From contig CAKQZO010000098.1 of NCBI GenBank assembly GCA_934293835.1, positions 1 through 6,318 of the forward strand: a DNA stretch of 6,318 nt, given 5' to 3'. A program made the position numbers and the translations under genes. Below are positions 1 through 5,859 of this stretch, piece by piece. The notes beneath the pieces are model-generated. The model searched no databases and was not told the origin of the DNA. It saw only the letters and a program-made list of their open reading frames with translations. Each line of letters opens with the position of its first letter. Within the stretch, counting starts at the first letter, position 1. This DNA is from an uncultured Lacticaseibacillus sp. GTDB taxonomy: Bacteria; Bacillota; Bacilli; Lactobacillales; Lactobacillaceae.

Positions 1-435
1 GCATTGCTGGGTAAGGCCCAAGCATTCCCAGAAGACAAGGTACAAGGCGCAGTCGACTATTTGAAGGTGCTCAAGCATCCCGCCAGCGCTTACCTGGACA
101 CCTTACAAGGCCATTACGACCGCCACGAGTCTGACCATAAATTGAACTTACTCGCGGACAAGGCGCCGTTGGCGGAATTAGAAGACCGCATCATGGTCAA
201 CCACGTGGACGGGTCGATCACTGAAGAAAACATCAACTTTACTTACAACCACGAGCCTGTGTTTGAAGACGGCTACCAACCCAAGAAAGATCTCAACATC
301 GTCAAGTTCGGTCTGGAAGTGATCGGCGCGATCGTCACGACCGGTAGCCTTGATAAGGCGGCTGAGGTGTTGTCCCCAGATGCGATGGTGACGTTAGTGG
401 TCGCCGCTCATCGCTTCAAGCAGTGGCAGGCGTAG
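1..435 (+). CDS. 3' part of a protein of unknown function (5'-truncated)
   Basis: The frame is open from the first base and closes at TAG 433-435, leaving about 144 residues. No ribosome binding site can be seen for the TTG at position 4, so I take this as the C-terminal part of a longer protein that begins before the window. The visible part is soluble-looking and acidic, rich in Asp, Glu and Lys, with the sequence HYDRHESDHKLNLL near residue 37 and a hydrophobic stretch around FGLEVIGAIVTTG near residue 103. That stretch is short and flanked by charged residues, so it reads as a buried strand or helix rather than a clear membrane segment. I do not recognise the family and assign no function. 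Its last 20 bases overlap the 3' end of the convergent small gene at 416-661, and no terminator hairpin is evident between them. That the frame is coding is well supported by length and composition. Confidence 0.75.
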   Translation, partial: ALLGKAQAFPEDKVQGAVDYLKVLKHPASAYLDTLQGHYDRHESDHKLNLLADKAPLAELEDRIMVNHVDGSITEENINFTYNHEPVFEDGYQPKKDLNIVKFGLEVIGAIVTTGSLDKAAEVLSPDAMVTLVVAAHRFKQWQA

Positions 436-661
436 GCGCCAGCCAATCGGAATCGACCAGCTGGTGCAACCGCTGAGACACTGGTACCCACAGTTGGGCT
501 TTCAAGATGGCGCGAATACTTTGCCAAAAGGCAGGGTCTTCGCGCTGTTTTTCATTCGTCTGAATGATGATCTCGGTGCCTGCATCGGTGTGGGCATAAA
601 TGTTGGGGTAGGTGATCGCCTCGAGTTGGGCGGTCAACATATTCGTTTCGTTAAGTAACAT
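416..661 (-). CDS. Small hypothetical protein, 81 residues
   Basis: The start ATG (complement of 659-661) is preceded by AAAGGATG with about 7 bases between AGGA and the start, a good Shine-Dalgarno sequence that supports both the gene and this start. A second in-frame Met at residue 8 has no such site. The product has no Cys, no signal peptide and no membrane segment. The N-terminal half is polar with TDAGTEIIIQTNE (residues 25-37), which suggests beta strands. The second half, from about residue 42, looks like amphipathic helices with Trp at 46, 58 and 73. I do not recognise the family. The gene is convergent with the partial gene upstream in the window and overlaps its last 20 bases. It is transcribed divergently from the acetyltransferase gene, sharing the 662-905 intergenic region. 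The opposite frame (464-658, +) lacks comparable initiation signals. Confidence 0.65.
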   Translation of the reverse strand: MLLNETNMLTAQLEAITYPNIYAHTDAGTEIIIQTNEKQREDPAFWQSIRAILKAQLWVPVSQRLHQLVDSDWLAPTPATA

Positions 662-712
662 GCGCTCATCCTTTCACTGTCTCAAGCTTAGCAAGCAGAT
701 GTGCGCGAATCC

Positions 713-740
713 TTGTGAAGCTATGAGGATTTTGTGAAGC
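713..740. repeat. 9-bp direct repeat TTGTGAAGC, 19-bp period
   Basis: Two perfect copies of TTGTGAAGC lie at 713-721 and 732-740, separated by 10 bases. They sit between the divergent starts of the small gene (661) and the acetyltransferase gene. A period close to two helical turns puts both copies on the same DNA face, as is usual for tandem binding of a transcription factor such as a response regulator. A related string TTGTGACAG occurs at 806-814. The regulator and the direction of control are unknown. Confidence 0.35.
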
Positions 741-785
741 AGGCCTTACGATCAGTTAAAGGATGCAACCCCGGCAAGATTGGTC

Positions 786-810
786 TATACTGATATTGAA
801 AGCGGTTGTG
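786..810 (+). promoter_or_regulatory. Putative acetyltransferase promoter -10 with overlapping cre-like site
   Basis: TATACT at 786-791 is a good sigma-A -10 element, with transcription expected to start near 798. No good -35 is found 16-18 bp upstream and there is no TG extension, so the promoter may be weak or may need an activator. Positions 796-810 (TTGAAAGCGGTTGTG) match 8 of the 10 constrained positions of the catabolite-responsive consensus WTGNAANCGNWNNCW, failing only at the last C and W. Placed over the expected start point, such a site would repress. CcpA control is an inference. Confidence 0.35.
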
Positions 811-861
811 ACAGGTGCTCGCGCGATCGAGTGGAAGGGCATTGGGGCGACCAAACAGCTT

Positions 862-904
862 AAGAAAGGAAAGATAAGGCTTCGCGCGCGTCCACGGCTT
901 ATCT
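862..904 (+). promoter_or_regulatory. Shine-Dalgarno followed by a hairpin ahead of the acetyltransferase start
   Basis: AAGAAAGGA at 862-870 is the only convincing Shine-Dalgarno sequence before the acetyltransferase gene, but it lies over 30 bases from the GTG/ATG cluster at 906-920. Between them AGATAAG (872-878) and CTTATCT (898-904) form a perfect 7-bp stem with a 19-base loop. If folded, it brings GGA to about 8 nucleotides from the ATG at 912 and 14 from the ATG at 918. The hairpin may therefore bridge the distance or regulate initiation. Confidence 0.4.
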
Positions 905-917
905 AGTGATTATGGTG

Positions 918-2084
918 ATGACGGCTAATCTATTAACCTCCAATCAGGAACAGGAATTCTATGCGCTGGCACGATATGCGTTCAACAAGCCGCAATCACC
1001 ACAGCGCGACGCGGCGTTTGCCAGCTTGTATGCGCATTCGGATGCCTGGGGAATCGGCTCGCCGCTGCAAAGTGGCCTGTTGAGCACCCATTTTGCAGTG
1101 GATTTTTCCGGGGTGACGTATCGAATGAGTGGCATCGGCTATGTGGCGAGCTACCCAGAGGCGGGAGGCAACGGCGGCATCACAGCGATCATGCATGAGG
1201 CGTTCGCCAAGATGCGGGCGAACAAGGAGACCTTGTCGTACCTAGCCCCGTTTTCCGCGACTTTTTATCGGCGGTTCGGCTATGAAGGCGCCTTTGACAA
1301 GGTCACGCACCGGCTGGCGACCAGAGATACCCCAAAGCTGCCGCGGGCTAACGCAGCCATTCACGTTCAGCGCCTGCGGTTTGCCGCGGCGATTCCGGCG
1401 ATGCAAGCAGTCTATGGCCGCAACAAGGTCGCCACGCGCGGCGGGGTCTTGCGCGCCGATTGGTGGTGGCTGAATCTCGCCGATCACTACCCTGCGCGCG
1501 AGGTGGCGGTGGCGCTGATGGGCGAGCGGCCGATCGGCTATGTCGTGTATGAGCGCGCCGGCGCGACGTTCATCATCCACGAGTGCTTCTATGACGACCT
1601 CGATGCCTTGATCGCCTTGGCGCGCTTCGTCAGCGCGCACCGCTCTGCGTTTGCGGAATTTGTCTATACCACTGGCAATCCGGAGTCGTTGCACGACCTC
1701 TTCCCGGAACCCGGCGTGTTGAAGACTTCGGTGGCGCCTGACATGATGGCGCGAATCGTCGATGTCGCCGACTTTATGCAGCGCTATCCTTATCAGGTCA
1801 GCGACCTGGCGCCCACCATTTTTGCGATCAGCGATGACTTCATCCCTGAAAATGCCGGCTTGTGGCAGCTGGCGATCGATGATGGCCGGGTCAGCTTCAA
1901 GGCGGTCACAGACGGGGTGCCTGCGGTGCGGCTGAGCGAGCAACAGTTGGTCAAGGCGACGTTCGGGGTGCGCTCACTCACAGACGCGTACAGCCTCGGC
2001 TTGATTGACGGGGATGCCTACACGATTGCGGCGATCTCCGATATTTTCATCACCCACCAGACTCAGCTTTACGACTATTTCTAG
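918..2084 (+). CDS. Eis-family GNAT N-acetyltransferase
   Basis: This 388-residue protein has the length and layout of the Eis family: an N-terminal GNAT domain, a second GNAT-like domain and a C-terminal sterol-carrier-protein-like domain. The acetyl-CoA loop is visible as VASYPEAGGNGGI (residues 76-88), followed by LSYLAPFSATFYRRFGYE (106-123), which is highly typical of the family. The protein ends in Phe (YDYF). In Mycobacterium tuberculosis Eis the terminal Phe carboxylate acts as general base, so this end looks intact. Family members acetylate amines, including aminoglycosides and lysines; the substrate here is unknown. The start is uncertain: GTG 906, ATG 912, GTG 915 and ATG 918 are all in frame. 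I chose 918 because MTANLLTSNQ places the first strand as in relatives. The gene is monocistronic, has its own putative promoter, and ends at the hairpin at 2091-2134. Confidence 0.88.
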   Translation: MTANLLTSNQEQEFYALARYAFNKPQSPQRDAAFASLYAHSDAWGIGSPLQSGLLSTHFAVDFSGVTYRMSGIGYVASYPEAGGNGGITAIMHEAFAKMRANKETLSYLAPFSATFYRRFGYEGAFDKVTHRLATRDTPKLPRANAAIHVQRLRFAAAIPAMQAVYGRNKVATRGGVLRADWWWLNLADHYPAREVAVALMGERPIGYVVYERAGATFIIHECFYDDLDALIALARFVSAHRSAFAEFVYTTGNPESLHDLFPEPGVLKTSVAPDMMARIVDVADFMQRYPYQVSDLAPTIFAISDDFIPENAGLWQLAIDDGRVSFKAVTDGVPAVRLSEQQLVKATFGVRSLTDAYSLGLIDGDAYTIAAISDIFITHQTQLYDYF

Positions 2085-2090
2085 CACTAA

Positions 2091-2134
2091 CAACAATGCG
2101 GCCCCCACCATCATCGGTAGGGGCCGCATTGTTG
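2091..2134. terminator. Long bidirectional terminator hairpin between convergent genes
   Basis: CAACAATGCGGCCCC (2091-2105) pairs perfectly with 2120-2134. Beyond one C/A mismatch (2106/2119), ACC (2107-2109) pairs with GGT (2116-2118), leaving a 6-base loop. On the plus strand GTTTTA follows, a short U tract. On the minus strand the hairpin starts three bases after the TAA of adenosine deaminase. It therefore separates the two convergent genes and probably stops, or stabilises the 3' ends of, both transcripts. The U tract is poor on the minus side. Confidence 0.8.
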
Positions 2135-2137
2135 GTT

Positions 2138-3157
2138 TTAGGGCAGATACGGGGCGTATTCTTGCGCGAGCCGCGTCGCCAGGTGCGCGCGGGCCGTATC
2201 AGGGAGAAAGCTGGCCGCGATCGCATTTCGGTTGAACTGATAGAAGTCCTCGACCTTGGTGCCGAACGCCGTCGTGAAGCGCGTGTATTCTTGGGTCAGG
2301 GTCGTGTTGGACACCGTGCGGTTGTCGGTGTTGATGGTCAGCTTGGCGTGGGCGGCCCGCAGCTGCGGATAGGGGTAGGTTGCCAGACTGGTGGCGGCTT
2401 TAGTTTGCAGGTTGCTGGTCAAGCAGAGTTCCGCGGTGGCTCCGGCGGCGACGAACTCAGCGATGGCCGCGGGTTCGTTGAACAAGGCGGTGGCGTGGCC
2501 GATGCGACGAATCCCCAAGCGGACGGCTTCGACGATGTTCTGGACGCAATGGCACTCGCCGGCGTGGAGGGTCAGCGGCACACCCAAGCCTTGGGCGTAT
2601 TGAATGGTTGCGCTTAAGGCGCTGGTGGGGAAGTCGGCTTCGTTGCCGGCGAAGTCGAAGCCGACCAGGCCGTGATGCAGACTCGGCGCGGCTTCGGCGA
2701 ATACTTGCCGGTTGGTTGCCGCCGCGGATTGGCGGATGCCACAGACTAAGACGGTCGCCTGAATGTCGGCCTGGGCCATCGCCTGGTGGAGTCCGGAGAC
2801 GACTGCGTTGATGGCGGCGTCCACACTCAGGCCTTCGTCCAAGGAAAACTCAGGGGCGAAGCGGATCTCGATGTAGCGCACATTTTCTGCGGCAGCCTGA
2901 GTCGCCACGTCGAACGCGGCGAGTTGCAGTGCAGGCGCCGTCTGGAGCAAGGGCCGCACGAAATCAAACGGGCGCAGATAATCCAGTAGCGTCTCGGCAT
3001 CAGGCGGGGCCTGCACCAAGGCGGTGAGCGCCGCATCGGCGGCGGGAACGGGGATGTGGGCCATCGCGGCCAGGCGGCGAATCGTCGGCAGTGACAATGA
3101 CCCATCTAGGTGACAGTGTAGTTCGATTTTGGCGAGGTGGTGATACAATGTATCCAT
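2138..3157 (-). CDS. add: Adenosine deaminase
   Basis: The product hydrolyses adenosine and deoxyadenosine to inosine and deoxyinosine plus ammonia, in cytoplasmic purine salvage. The zinc-hydrolase barrel motifs appear in order: HCHLDGS with His14 and His16, LTLHAGE with His198 and Glu201, RIGHATAL with His221, and NTDN with Asp278, almost the same spacing as in E. coli Add. The residue after the zinc-binding Asp is Asn279 rather than the usual second Asp. I recall the same TDN form in some Gram-positive adenosine deaminases, so activity is expected. The length of 339 residues is normal. The start is ATG 3157-3155, preceded by GGAGGG with 7 bases of spacing. A longer version from TTG at 3172 would place its start next to that Shine-Dalgarno sequence and is rejected. 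The gene diverges from pdp across 52 bp and ends at the 2091-2134 hairpin. Confidence 0.95.
   Translation of the reverse strand: MDTLYHHLAKIELHCHLDGSLSLPTIRRLAAMAHIPVPAADAALTALVQAPPDAETLLDYLRPFDFVRPLLQTAPALQLAAFDVATQAAAENVRYIEIRFAPEFSLDEGLSVDAAINAVVSGLHQAMAQADIQATVLVCGIRQSAAATNRQVFAEAAPSLHHGLVGFDFAGNEADFPTSALSATIQYAQGLGVPLTLHAGECHCVQNIVEAVRLGIRRIGHATALFNEPAAIAEFVAAGATAELCLTSNLQTKAATSLATYPYPQLRAAHAKLTINTDNRTVSNTTLTQEYTRFTTAFGTKVEDFYQFNRNAIAASFLPDTARAHLATRLAQEYAPYLP
3141..3149 (+). promoter_or_regulatory. Extended -10 promoter of pdp, within the add start region
   Basis: TGATACAAT is a TG-extended -10 (TACAAT at 3144-3149), which predicts transcription from about 3156. The -35 region near 3121-3127 is poor, as is common for extended -10 promoters. 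The element lies inside codons 2-6 of add, so the pdp promoter is embedded in the neighbouring coding sequence. Confidence 0.5.
3142..3154. promoter_or_regulatory. 13-bp perfect dyad, possible operator
   Basis: GATACA-A-TGTATC is a perfect inverted repeat of 6-bp arms around one base. It covers the pdp -10 element and codons 2-5 of add (Asp-Thr-Leu-Tyr). A repressor bound here would block pdp and hinder add elongation. No regulator gene is in the window. Such a dyad can arise by chance within coding sequence. Confidence 0.3.
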
Positions 3158-3180
3158 GGGGGTTCCCTCCAATCAAAATG

Positions 3181-3189
3181 AGTGTAACA
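3181..3189 (-). promoter_or_regulatory. Extended -10 promoter of add
   Basis: Read on the minus strand this is TGTTACACT, a TG-extended -10 with TACACT at 3186-3181. Transcription is predicted from about 3174, giving a leader of about 17 bases that carries the GGAGGG site. There is no good -35, and the spot where one would lie overlaps the pdp ribosome binding site. An imperfect dyad (AATGAGTGT / ACACATT, 3177-3193) overlaps the element and could be an operator half. Confidence 0.45.
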
Positions 3190-3209
3190 CATTCTAAAGG
3201 AGTGCTAGT

Positions 3210-4511
3210 ATGCGGATGGTAGACTTGATCGCCAAAAAGCGCGATCATCAGGCCTTAACGACCGGCGAGATTCAGTGGCTGATCCAGCAATATGTTGCCG
3301 AAGAAGTGCCGGATTATCAGATGAGCGCGATGCTCATGGCGATTTATTTCAACGGGATGACCGATGCGGAGCAAAGCGCGCTCGCCCAGGCGATGCTGGC
3401 CTCAGGTGAACGTCTCGATCTGAGCGCGATTCCCGGCATCAAGGTGGACAAGCATTCCACCGGTGGGGTCGGCGACAAGCTGACCTTGCCGCTGTTGCCG
3501 CTGATGGCGAGCCTCGGGGTGCCGGTGCCGATGATCTCCGGTCGCGGGCTCGGGTTCACCGGCGGGACGCTGGACAAGTTGGAAAGTATCCCGGGCTTCA
3601 ACGTGAATCTGACCACCGACCAGTTCATCGCGCAGGTCAAGACGATTCACCAGGCGATCACCGCCGCGTCTGCGAACCTGGCCCCGGCGGACAAGCGCCT
3701 GTACGCTTTGCGCGATGTGACCGGCACGGTGGCGTCTAGGCCGCTGATCGCCAGTTCGATCATGGCCAAGAAGCTGGCCTCTGGCACCGACGCGTTGGTG
3801 TTTGATGTCAAAAGCGGCAACGGTGCGTTCATGACCACGGATGATGAGGCCGAAGCCTTGGCGCAGGCGTTGTTGGCGATCGCCAAAGATGCTGGCGTGA
3901 AGGCTGTGGCGATGATCACCGACATGAATCAGCCTCTCGGCATCACGATCGGCAATAGCCTCGAAGTCGCGGAAAGCATCGCAGTGCTCAAGGGCCGTGG
4001 GCCCAAAGACGTTCACGCCTTATTGGTGGCCCAGGCTGGGCAGATGCTTGTACTCGGTGGCCGCGCCCAGACGCTTGAAGTCGCCCAAGGCATGGCCGAA
4101 GATGCCTTGCGCGATGGCCGCGCGCTGCGGGCGTTCAAGCAGCTGATCACCGCTCAAGGTGGCGACGCGCGGGTGGTCGATGATCCTCGCCAGCTCCCGC
4201 GCGCAACGGCTAAGTTTGCCATCAAGGCGACCGCATCGGGTTATGTTGGCCGTATCGACACGCGCGCGTTAGGGGTGGCGGTCATGCAACTCGGCGGCGG
4301 CCGGGCGACGCAGGCATCTGCGCTCGATTTGACTGCGGGGTTGGTGCTACATAAGAAGCTCGGCACGCCGGTGACCGCCGGGGAGACGCTGGCCGTCGCT
4401 TACGGGAGCACGGTTGACCCGCAGACCGTCGGCCAGGCCGTCCTTGAAGCCTACCAGATTCAGGCGACTCTACCAACGATGCCGAAGCTGATCCACCAGA
4501 TTTTTCACTGA
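3210..4511 (+). CDS. pdp: Pyrimidine-nucleoside phosphorylase
   Basis: The enzyme splits uridine, thymidine and deoxyuridine with phosphate into the base and (deoxy)ribose-1-phosphate, in cytoplasmic pyrimidine salvage. It belongs to nucleoside phosphorylase family II, as do thymidine phosphorylase (DeoA) and anthranilate phosphoribosyltransferase. The phosphate-binding KHSTGGVGDK is at residues 81-90 and the family signature SGRGLGFTGGTLDKLE at 110-125. Arg168, Ser183 and Lys187 in LRDVTG and ASSIMAKK match the pyrimidine-binding Arg171, Ser186 and Lys190 of E. coli thymidine phosphorylase with a constant offset of 3. The N-terminal helical domain, alpha/beta domain and C-terminal domain (from about residue 340) are complete, and 433 residues is the usual length. 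The start ATG follows AAAGGAG (3196-3202) with 7 bases of spacing. It diverges from add, with which it shares nucleoside catabolism. DeoA-type specificity is possible, but Gram-positive context favours the broad Pdp type. Confidence 0.95.
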   Translation: MRMVDLIAKKRDHQALTTGEIQWLIQQYVAEEVPDYQMSAMLMAIYFNGMTDAEQSALAQAMLASGERLDLSAIPGIKVDKHSTGGVGDKLTLPLLPLMASLGVPVPMISGRGLGFTGGTLDKLESIPGFNVNLTTDQFIAQVKTIHQAITAASANLAPADKRLYALRDVTGTVASRPLIASSIMAKKLASGTDALVFDVKSGNGAFMTTDDEAEALAQALLAIAKDAGVKAVAMITDMNQPLGITIGNSLEVAESIAVLKGRGPKDVHALLVAQAGQMLVLGGRAQTLEVAQGMAEDALRDGRALRAFKQLITAQGGDARVVDDPRQLPRATAKFAIKATASGYVGRIDTRALGVAVMQLGGGRATQASALDLTAGLVLHKKLGTPVTAGETLAVAYGSTVDPQTVGQAVLEAYQIQATLPTMPKLIHQIFH

Positions 4512-4546
4512 TTTTGATGCGTTCAGAGACTGATGCGGGAGGCTGG

Positions 4547-4570
4547 GCGTGAAGGCCAAGGCGTTCACGC
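4547..4570 (+). promoter_or_regulatory. Hairpin in the pdp-phosphoesterase intergenic region
   Basis: GCGTGAA (4547-4553) and TTCACGC (4564-4570) form a perfect 7-bp stem with a 10-base loop, within the 76-base gap after pdp. No U tract follows, so it is not a classical terminator. It ends five bases before the AAGGAG of the next gene (4577-4582). It could be an RNA-processing or stability element, or tune translation of the downstream gene. I see no promoter in the gap, so read-through from pdp is likely. Confidence 0.4.
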
Positions 4571-4587
4571 GTCATTAAGGAGAAAAT

Positions 4588-5679
4588 ATGCGATATCGAC
4601 AAAATATTTCGATCCGGCGCTTTGCGAAGCGCGACCTTGAAGCATTTGCGCAGACCGTGCGGCCCCAGATCACCGGCAAGGCGCTGAACCTGGCCATCAT
4701 CACGGACACGCATGATCGCACGCAGCTTAGCCGGACGTTTTACGGGCCGAACGGCTATTGGCACGTCCGCGAACAGCATTGGTTGTGTGGTGAGCTGCCG
4801 ATCGACTGGCGCGTCCATCTCGGGGATATGGTCGATGGCTCGGAGCCTTCGGTGTTGACGATGTGGCGGTTGCGCAACATCGTCAGCGACTATCAGGCGG
4901 GGGATTGGCCGTTCGTGATCGCCCGTGGCAATCACGACGACAACGACAAGTTCGCCGAGCGTAACCGTCGCTTTGCCGGCAGCTTCCATCCTTGGGTCTA
5001 TCATGACTTGGTCTGGGAGAAGATGGCTCAACAAGTAGGCGGGCCGAGTGTCTCGCGCCACGGCCTGAGCGTTTTTGACCACGGCAACATTCGCGTGATC
5101 ACCTTGAACACGTCTGACGTGCCGGTGCGGTGGGTGGCCGGACGGAAAAATTATGACCTCAAGAAGACGCTGGCCGTGACTGCCGATCAGCTGCAAGAGC
5201 TTGCCGATGCCTTGGCCGGCGCCGGCGATCGCGACGTGTTGATCATGGCCCACGCCCCGGCGATGACGCGGCCGAACAAGCCTGGGCTGCGCTTCAACGG
5301 TAGCCAGTTGCATGAGCTGTTGCGGGCGTTCAACGCGCATCTGAGCGGCACGCTGGACTGCGGCAGCCATCCCGACTTCGGCGGGCAAGTCGCGTTTGAT
5401 TTTAGCCGTGGCCACAGCCAGATCATCGCTTATGTGGCCGGCCACTGGCACGTCGAAGAAGACTTCAGCGTCAACGGCCTGCACTACACGCTGCTCAATA
5501 ACAGCGCCTTGATGGGCTGGACGCATGGGTTGACGACGCGCTACAACCGGCGCTGGCACCGGCGCCTCAACCAAGCCAGCGAGTACGCCGGGTACGTGCT
5601 GAGCGTCGACACGGCGGCGCGGCGCTTGCGGCTTTTCGGCTACGGGGCCGCGACTCCCAAGCGCGTCTTCGCCTACTGA
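4588..5679 (+). CDS. Calcineurin-like metallophosphoesterase
   Basis: All five metal-binding blocks of the calcineurin-like phosphoesterase fold are present in order: DTH (Asp40, His42), GD (Asp80 in HLGDMVDG), GNHD (Asn115, His116), the lone His222 in MAHAP, and GHWH (His286, His288). A two-metal hydrolase acting on a phosphomonoester or phosphodiester is therefore expected; the substrate cannot be told. There is no signal peptide or membrane segment, so the protein should be cytoplasmic, unlike the exported 5'-nucleotidases of the same superfamily. A roughly 105-residue stretch separates blocks III and IV, and a 60-residue region rich in Arg, Trp and Tyr follows the last block. The start ATG has AAGGAG (4577-4582) with 5 bases of spacing. 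It lies 76 bases after pdp on the same strand, so a link to nucleotide turnover is possible but unproven. A strong terminator follows. Confidence 0.88.
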   Translation: MRYRQNISIRRFAKRDLEAFAQTVRPQITGKALNLAIITDTHDRTQLSRTFYGPNGYWHVREQHWLCGELPIDWRVHLGDMVDGSEPSVLTMWRLRNIVSDYQAGDWPFVIARGNHDDNDKFAERNRRFAGSFHPWVYHDLVWEKMAQQVGGPSVSRHGLSVFDHGNIRVITLNTSDVPVRWVAGRKNYDLKKTLAVTADQLQELADALAGAGDRDVLIMAHAPAMTRPNKPGLRFNGSQLHELLRAFNAHLSGTLDCGSHPDFGGQVAFDFSRGHSQIIAYVAGHWHVEEDFSVNGLHYTLLNNSALMGWTHGLTTRYNRRWHRRLNQASEYAGYVLSVDTAARRLRLFGYGAATPKRVFAY

Positions 5680-5682
5680 GCG

Positions 5683-5739
5683 AAAAAAGCGATTCCGCCT
5701 GCGGTCAGCTTGTGACCTGGTGCGGGGTCGCTGTTTTTT
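5683..5739 (+). terminator. Rho-independent terminator after the phosphoesterase gene
   Basis: AGCGATTCCGC (5688-5698) pairs with GCGGGGTCGCT (5722-5732) in an 11-bp stem with two G-U pairs. An inner stem GGTCA/TGACC (5703-5707 with 5713-5717) forms within the loop. Six T residues follow at 5734-5739. An A tract at 5683-5688 faces them, so the element could also act on the minus strand. It starts nine bases after the TGA stop. Confidence 0.9.
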
Positions 5740-5793
5740 GTCAGTGTTATTCTGGCCGGCGATCGGACAAATTGGGGCCGTGATGCGCTCCCG

Positions 5794-5853
5794 AAAAAAT
5801 AACAAGATAATTCCGAGGAAGCGCTTGCGAGATGGCCGTATCCATGCTATACT
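5794..5853 (+). promoter_or_regulatory. Strong sigma-A promoter with UP-like tract
   Basis: TTGCGA (5825-5830), an exact 17-bp spacer and TATACT (5848-5853) with a TGC extension (5845-5847) form a near-consensus promoter starting transcription near 5860. An A/T-rich stretch at 5794-5812 lies about 48-66 bases upstream of the start, where an UP element would bind the alpha subunit. This is by far the best promoter in the window, and it drives a region without a convincing gene. It sits downstream of a terminator, so the transcript is independent of the upstream genes. Confidence 0.75.
5815..5830. promoter_or_regulatory. AAGCGCTT palindrome, cre-like, over the -35 element
   Basis: AAGCGCTT (5819-5826) is a perfect palindrome overlapping the -35 hexamer. 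Positions 5815-5829 match 7 of the 10 constrained positions of the catabolite-responsive consensus. A regulator bound there would block the promoter. CcpA is the obvious candidate but the match is partial. Confidence 0.25.
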
Positions 5854-5859
5854 TTAGTC

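Noticed and set aside
456..465. ACCAGCTGGT palindrome
   Set aside because: Lies within the coding sequence of the small gene, far from its start, and is short enough to be chance.
464..658. A 64-codon plus-strand open frame opposite the small gene
   Set aside because: No Shine-Dalgarno sequence, whereas the minus-strand gene has a good one at the right distance.
1242..1943. A 233-codon minus-strand open frame inside the acetyltransferase gene
   Set aside because: Shadow of a well-supported gene; Arg/His-rich composition, no ribosome binding site seen, no motif.
2096..2617. A 173-codon plus-strand open frame inside add
   Set aside because: Starts in the terminator hairpin, has no ribosome binding site, and is antisense to a gene with all catalytic residues.
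3158..3172. Extended adenosine deaminase start at TTG 3172, adding five residues
   Set aside because: The added codons contain the GGAGGG ribosome binding site of the ATG at 3157, and the shorter form matches the E. coli motif positions.
3402..4016. A 204-codon minus-strand open frame inside pdp
   Set aside because: Shadow frame of a highly conserved enzyme; composition of an antisense GC-rich frame.
4282..5805. A 507-codon open frame on the minus strand, opposite the phosphoesterase and the end of pdp
   Set aside because: It is antisense to two genes with intact motifs, its translation is Arg/His/Pro-rich without recognisable domains, it runs through the terminator, and GC-rich codon use on the plus strand explains the lack of stops.
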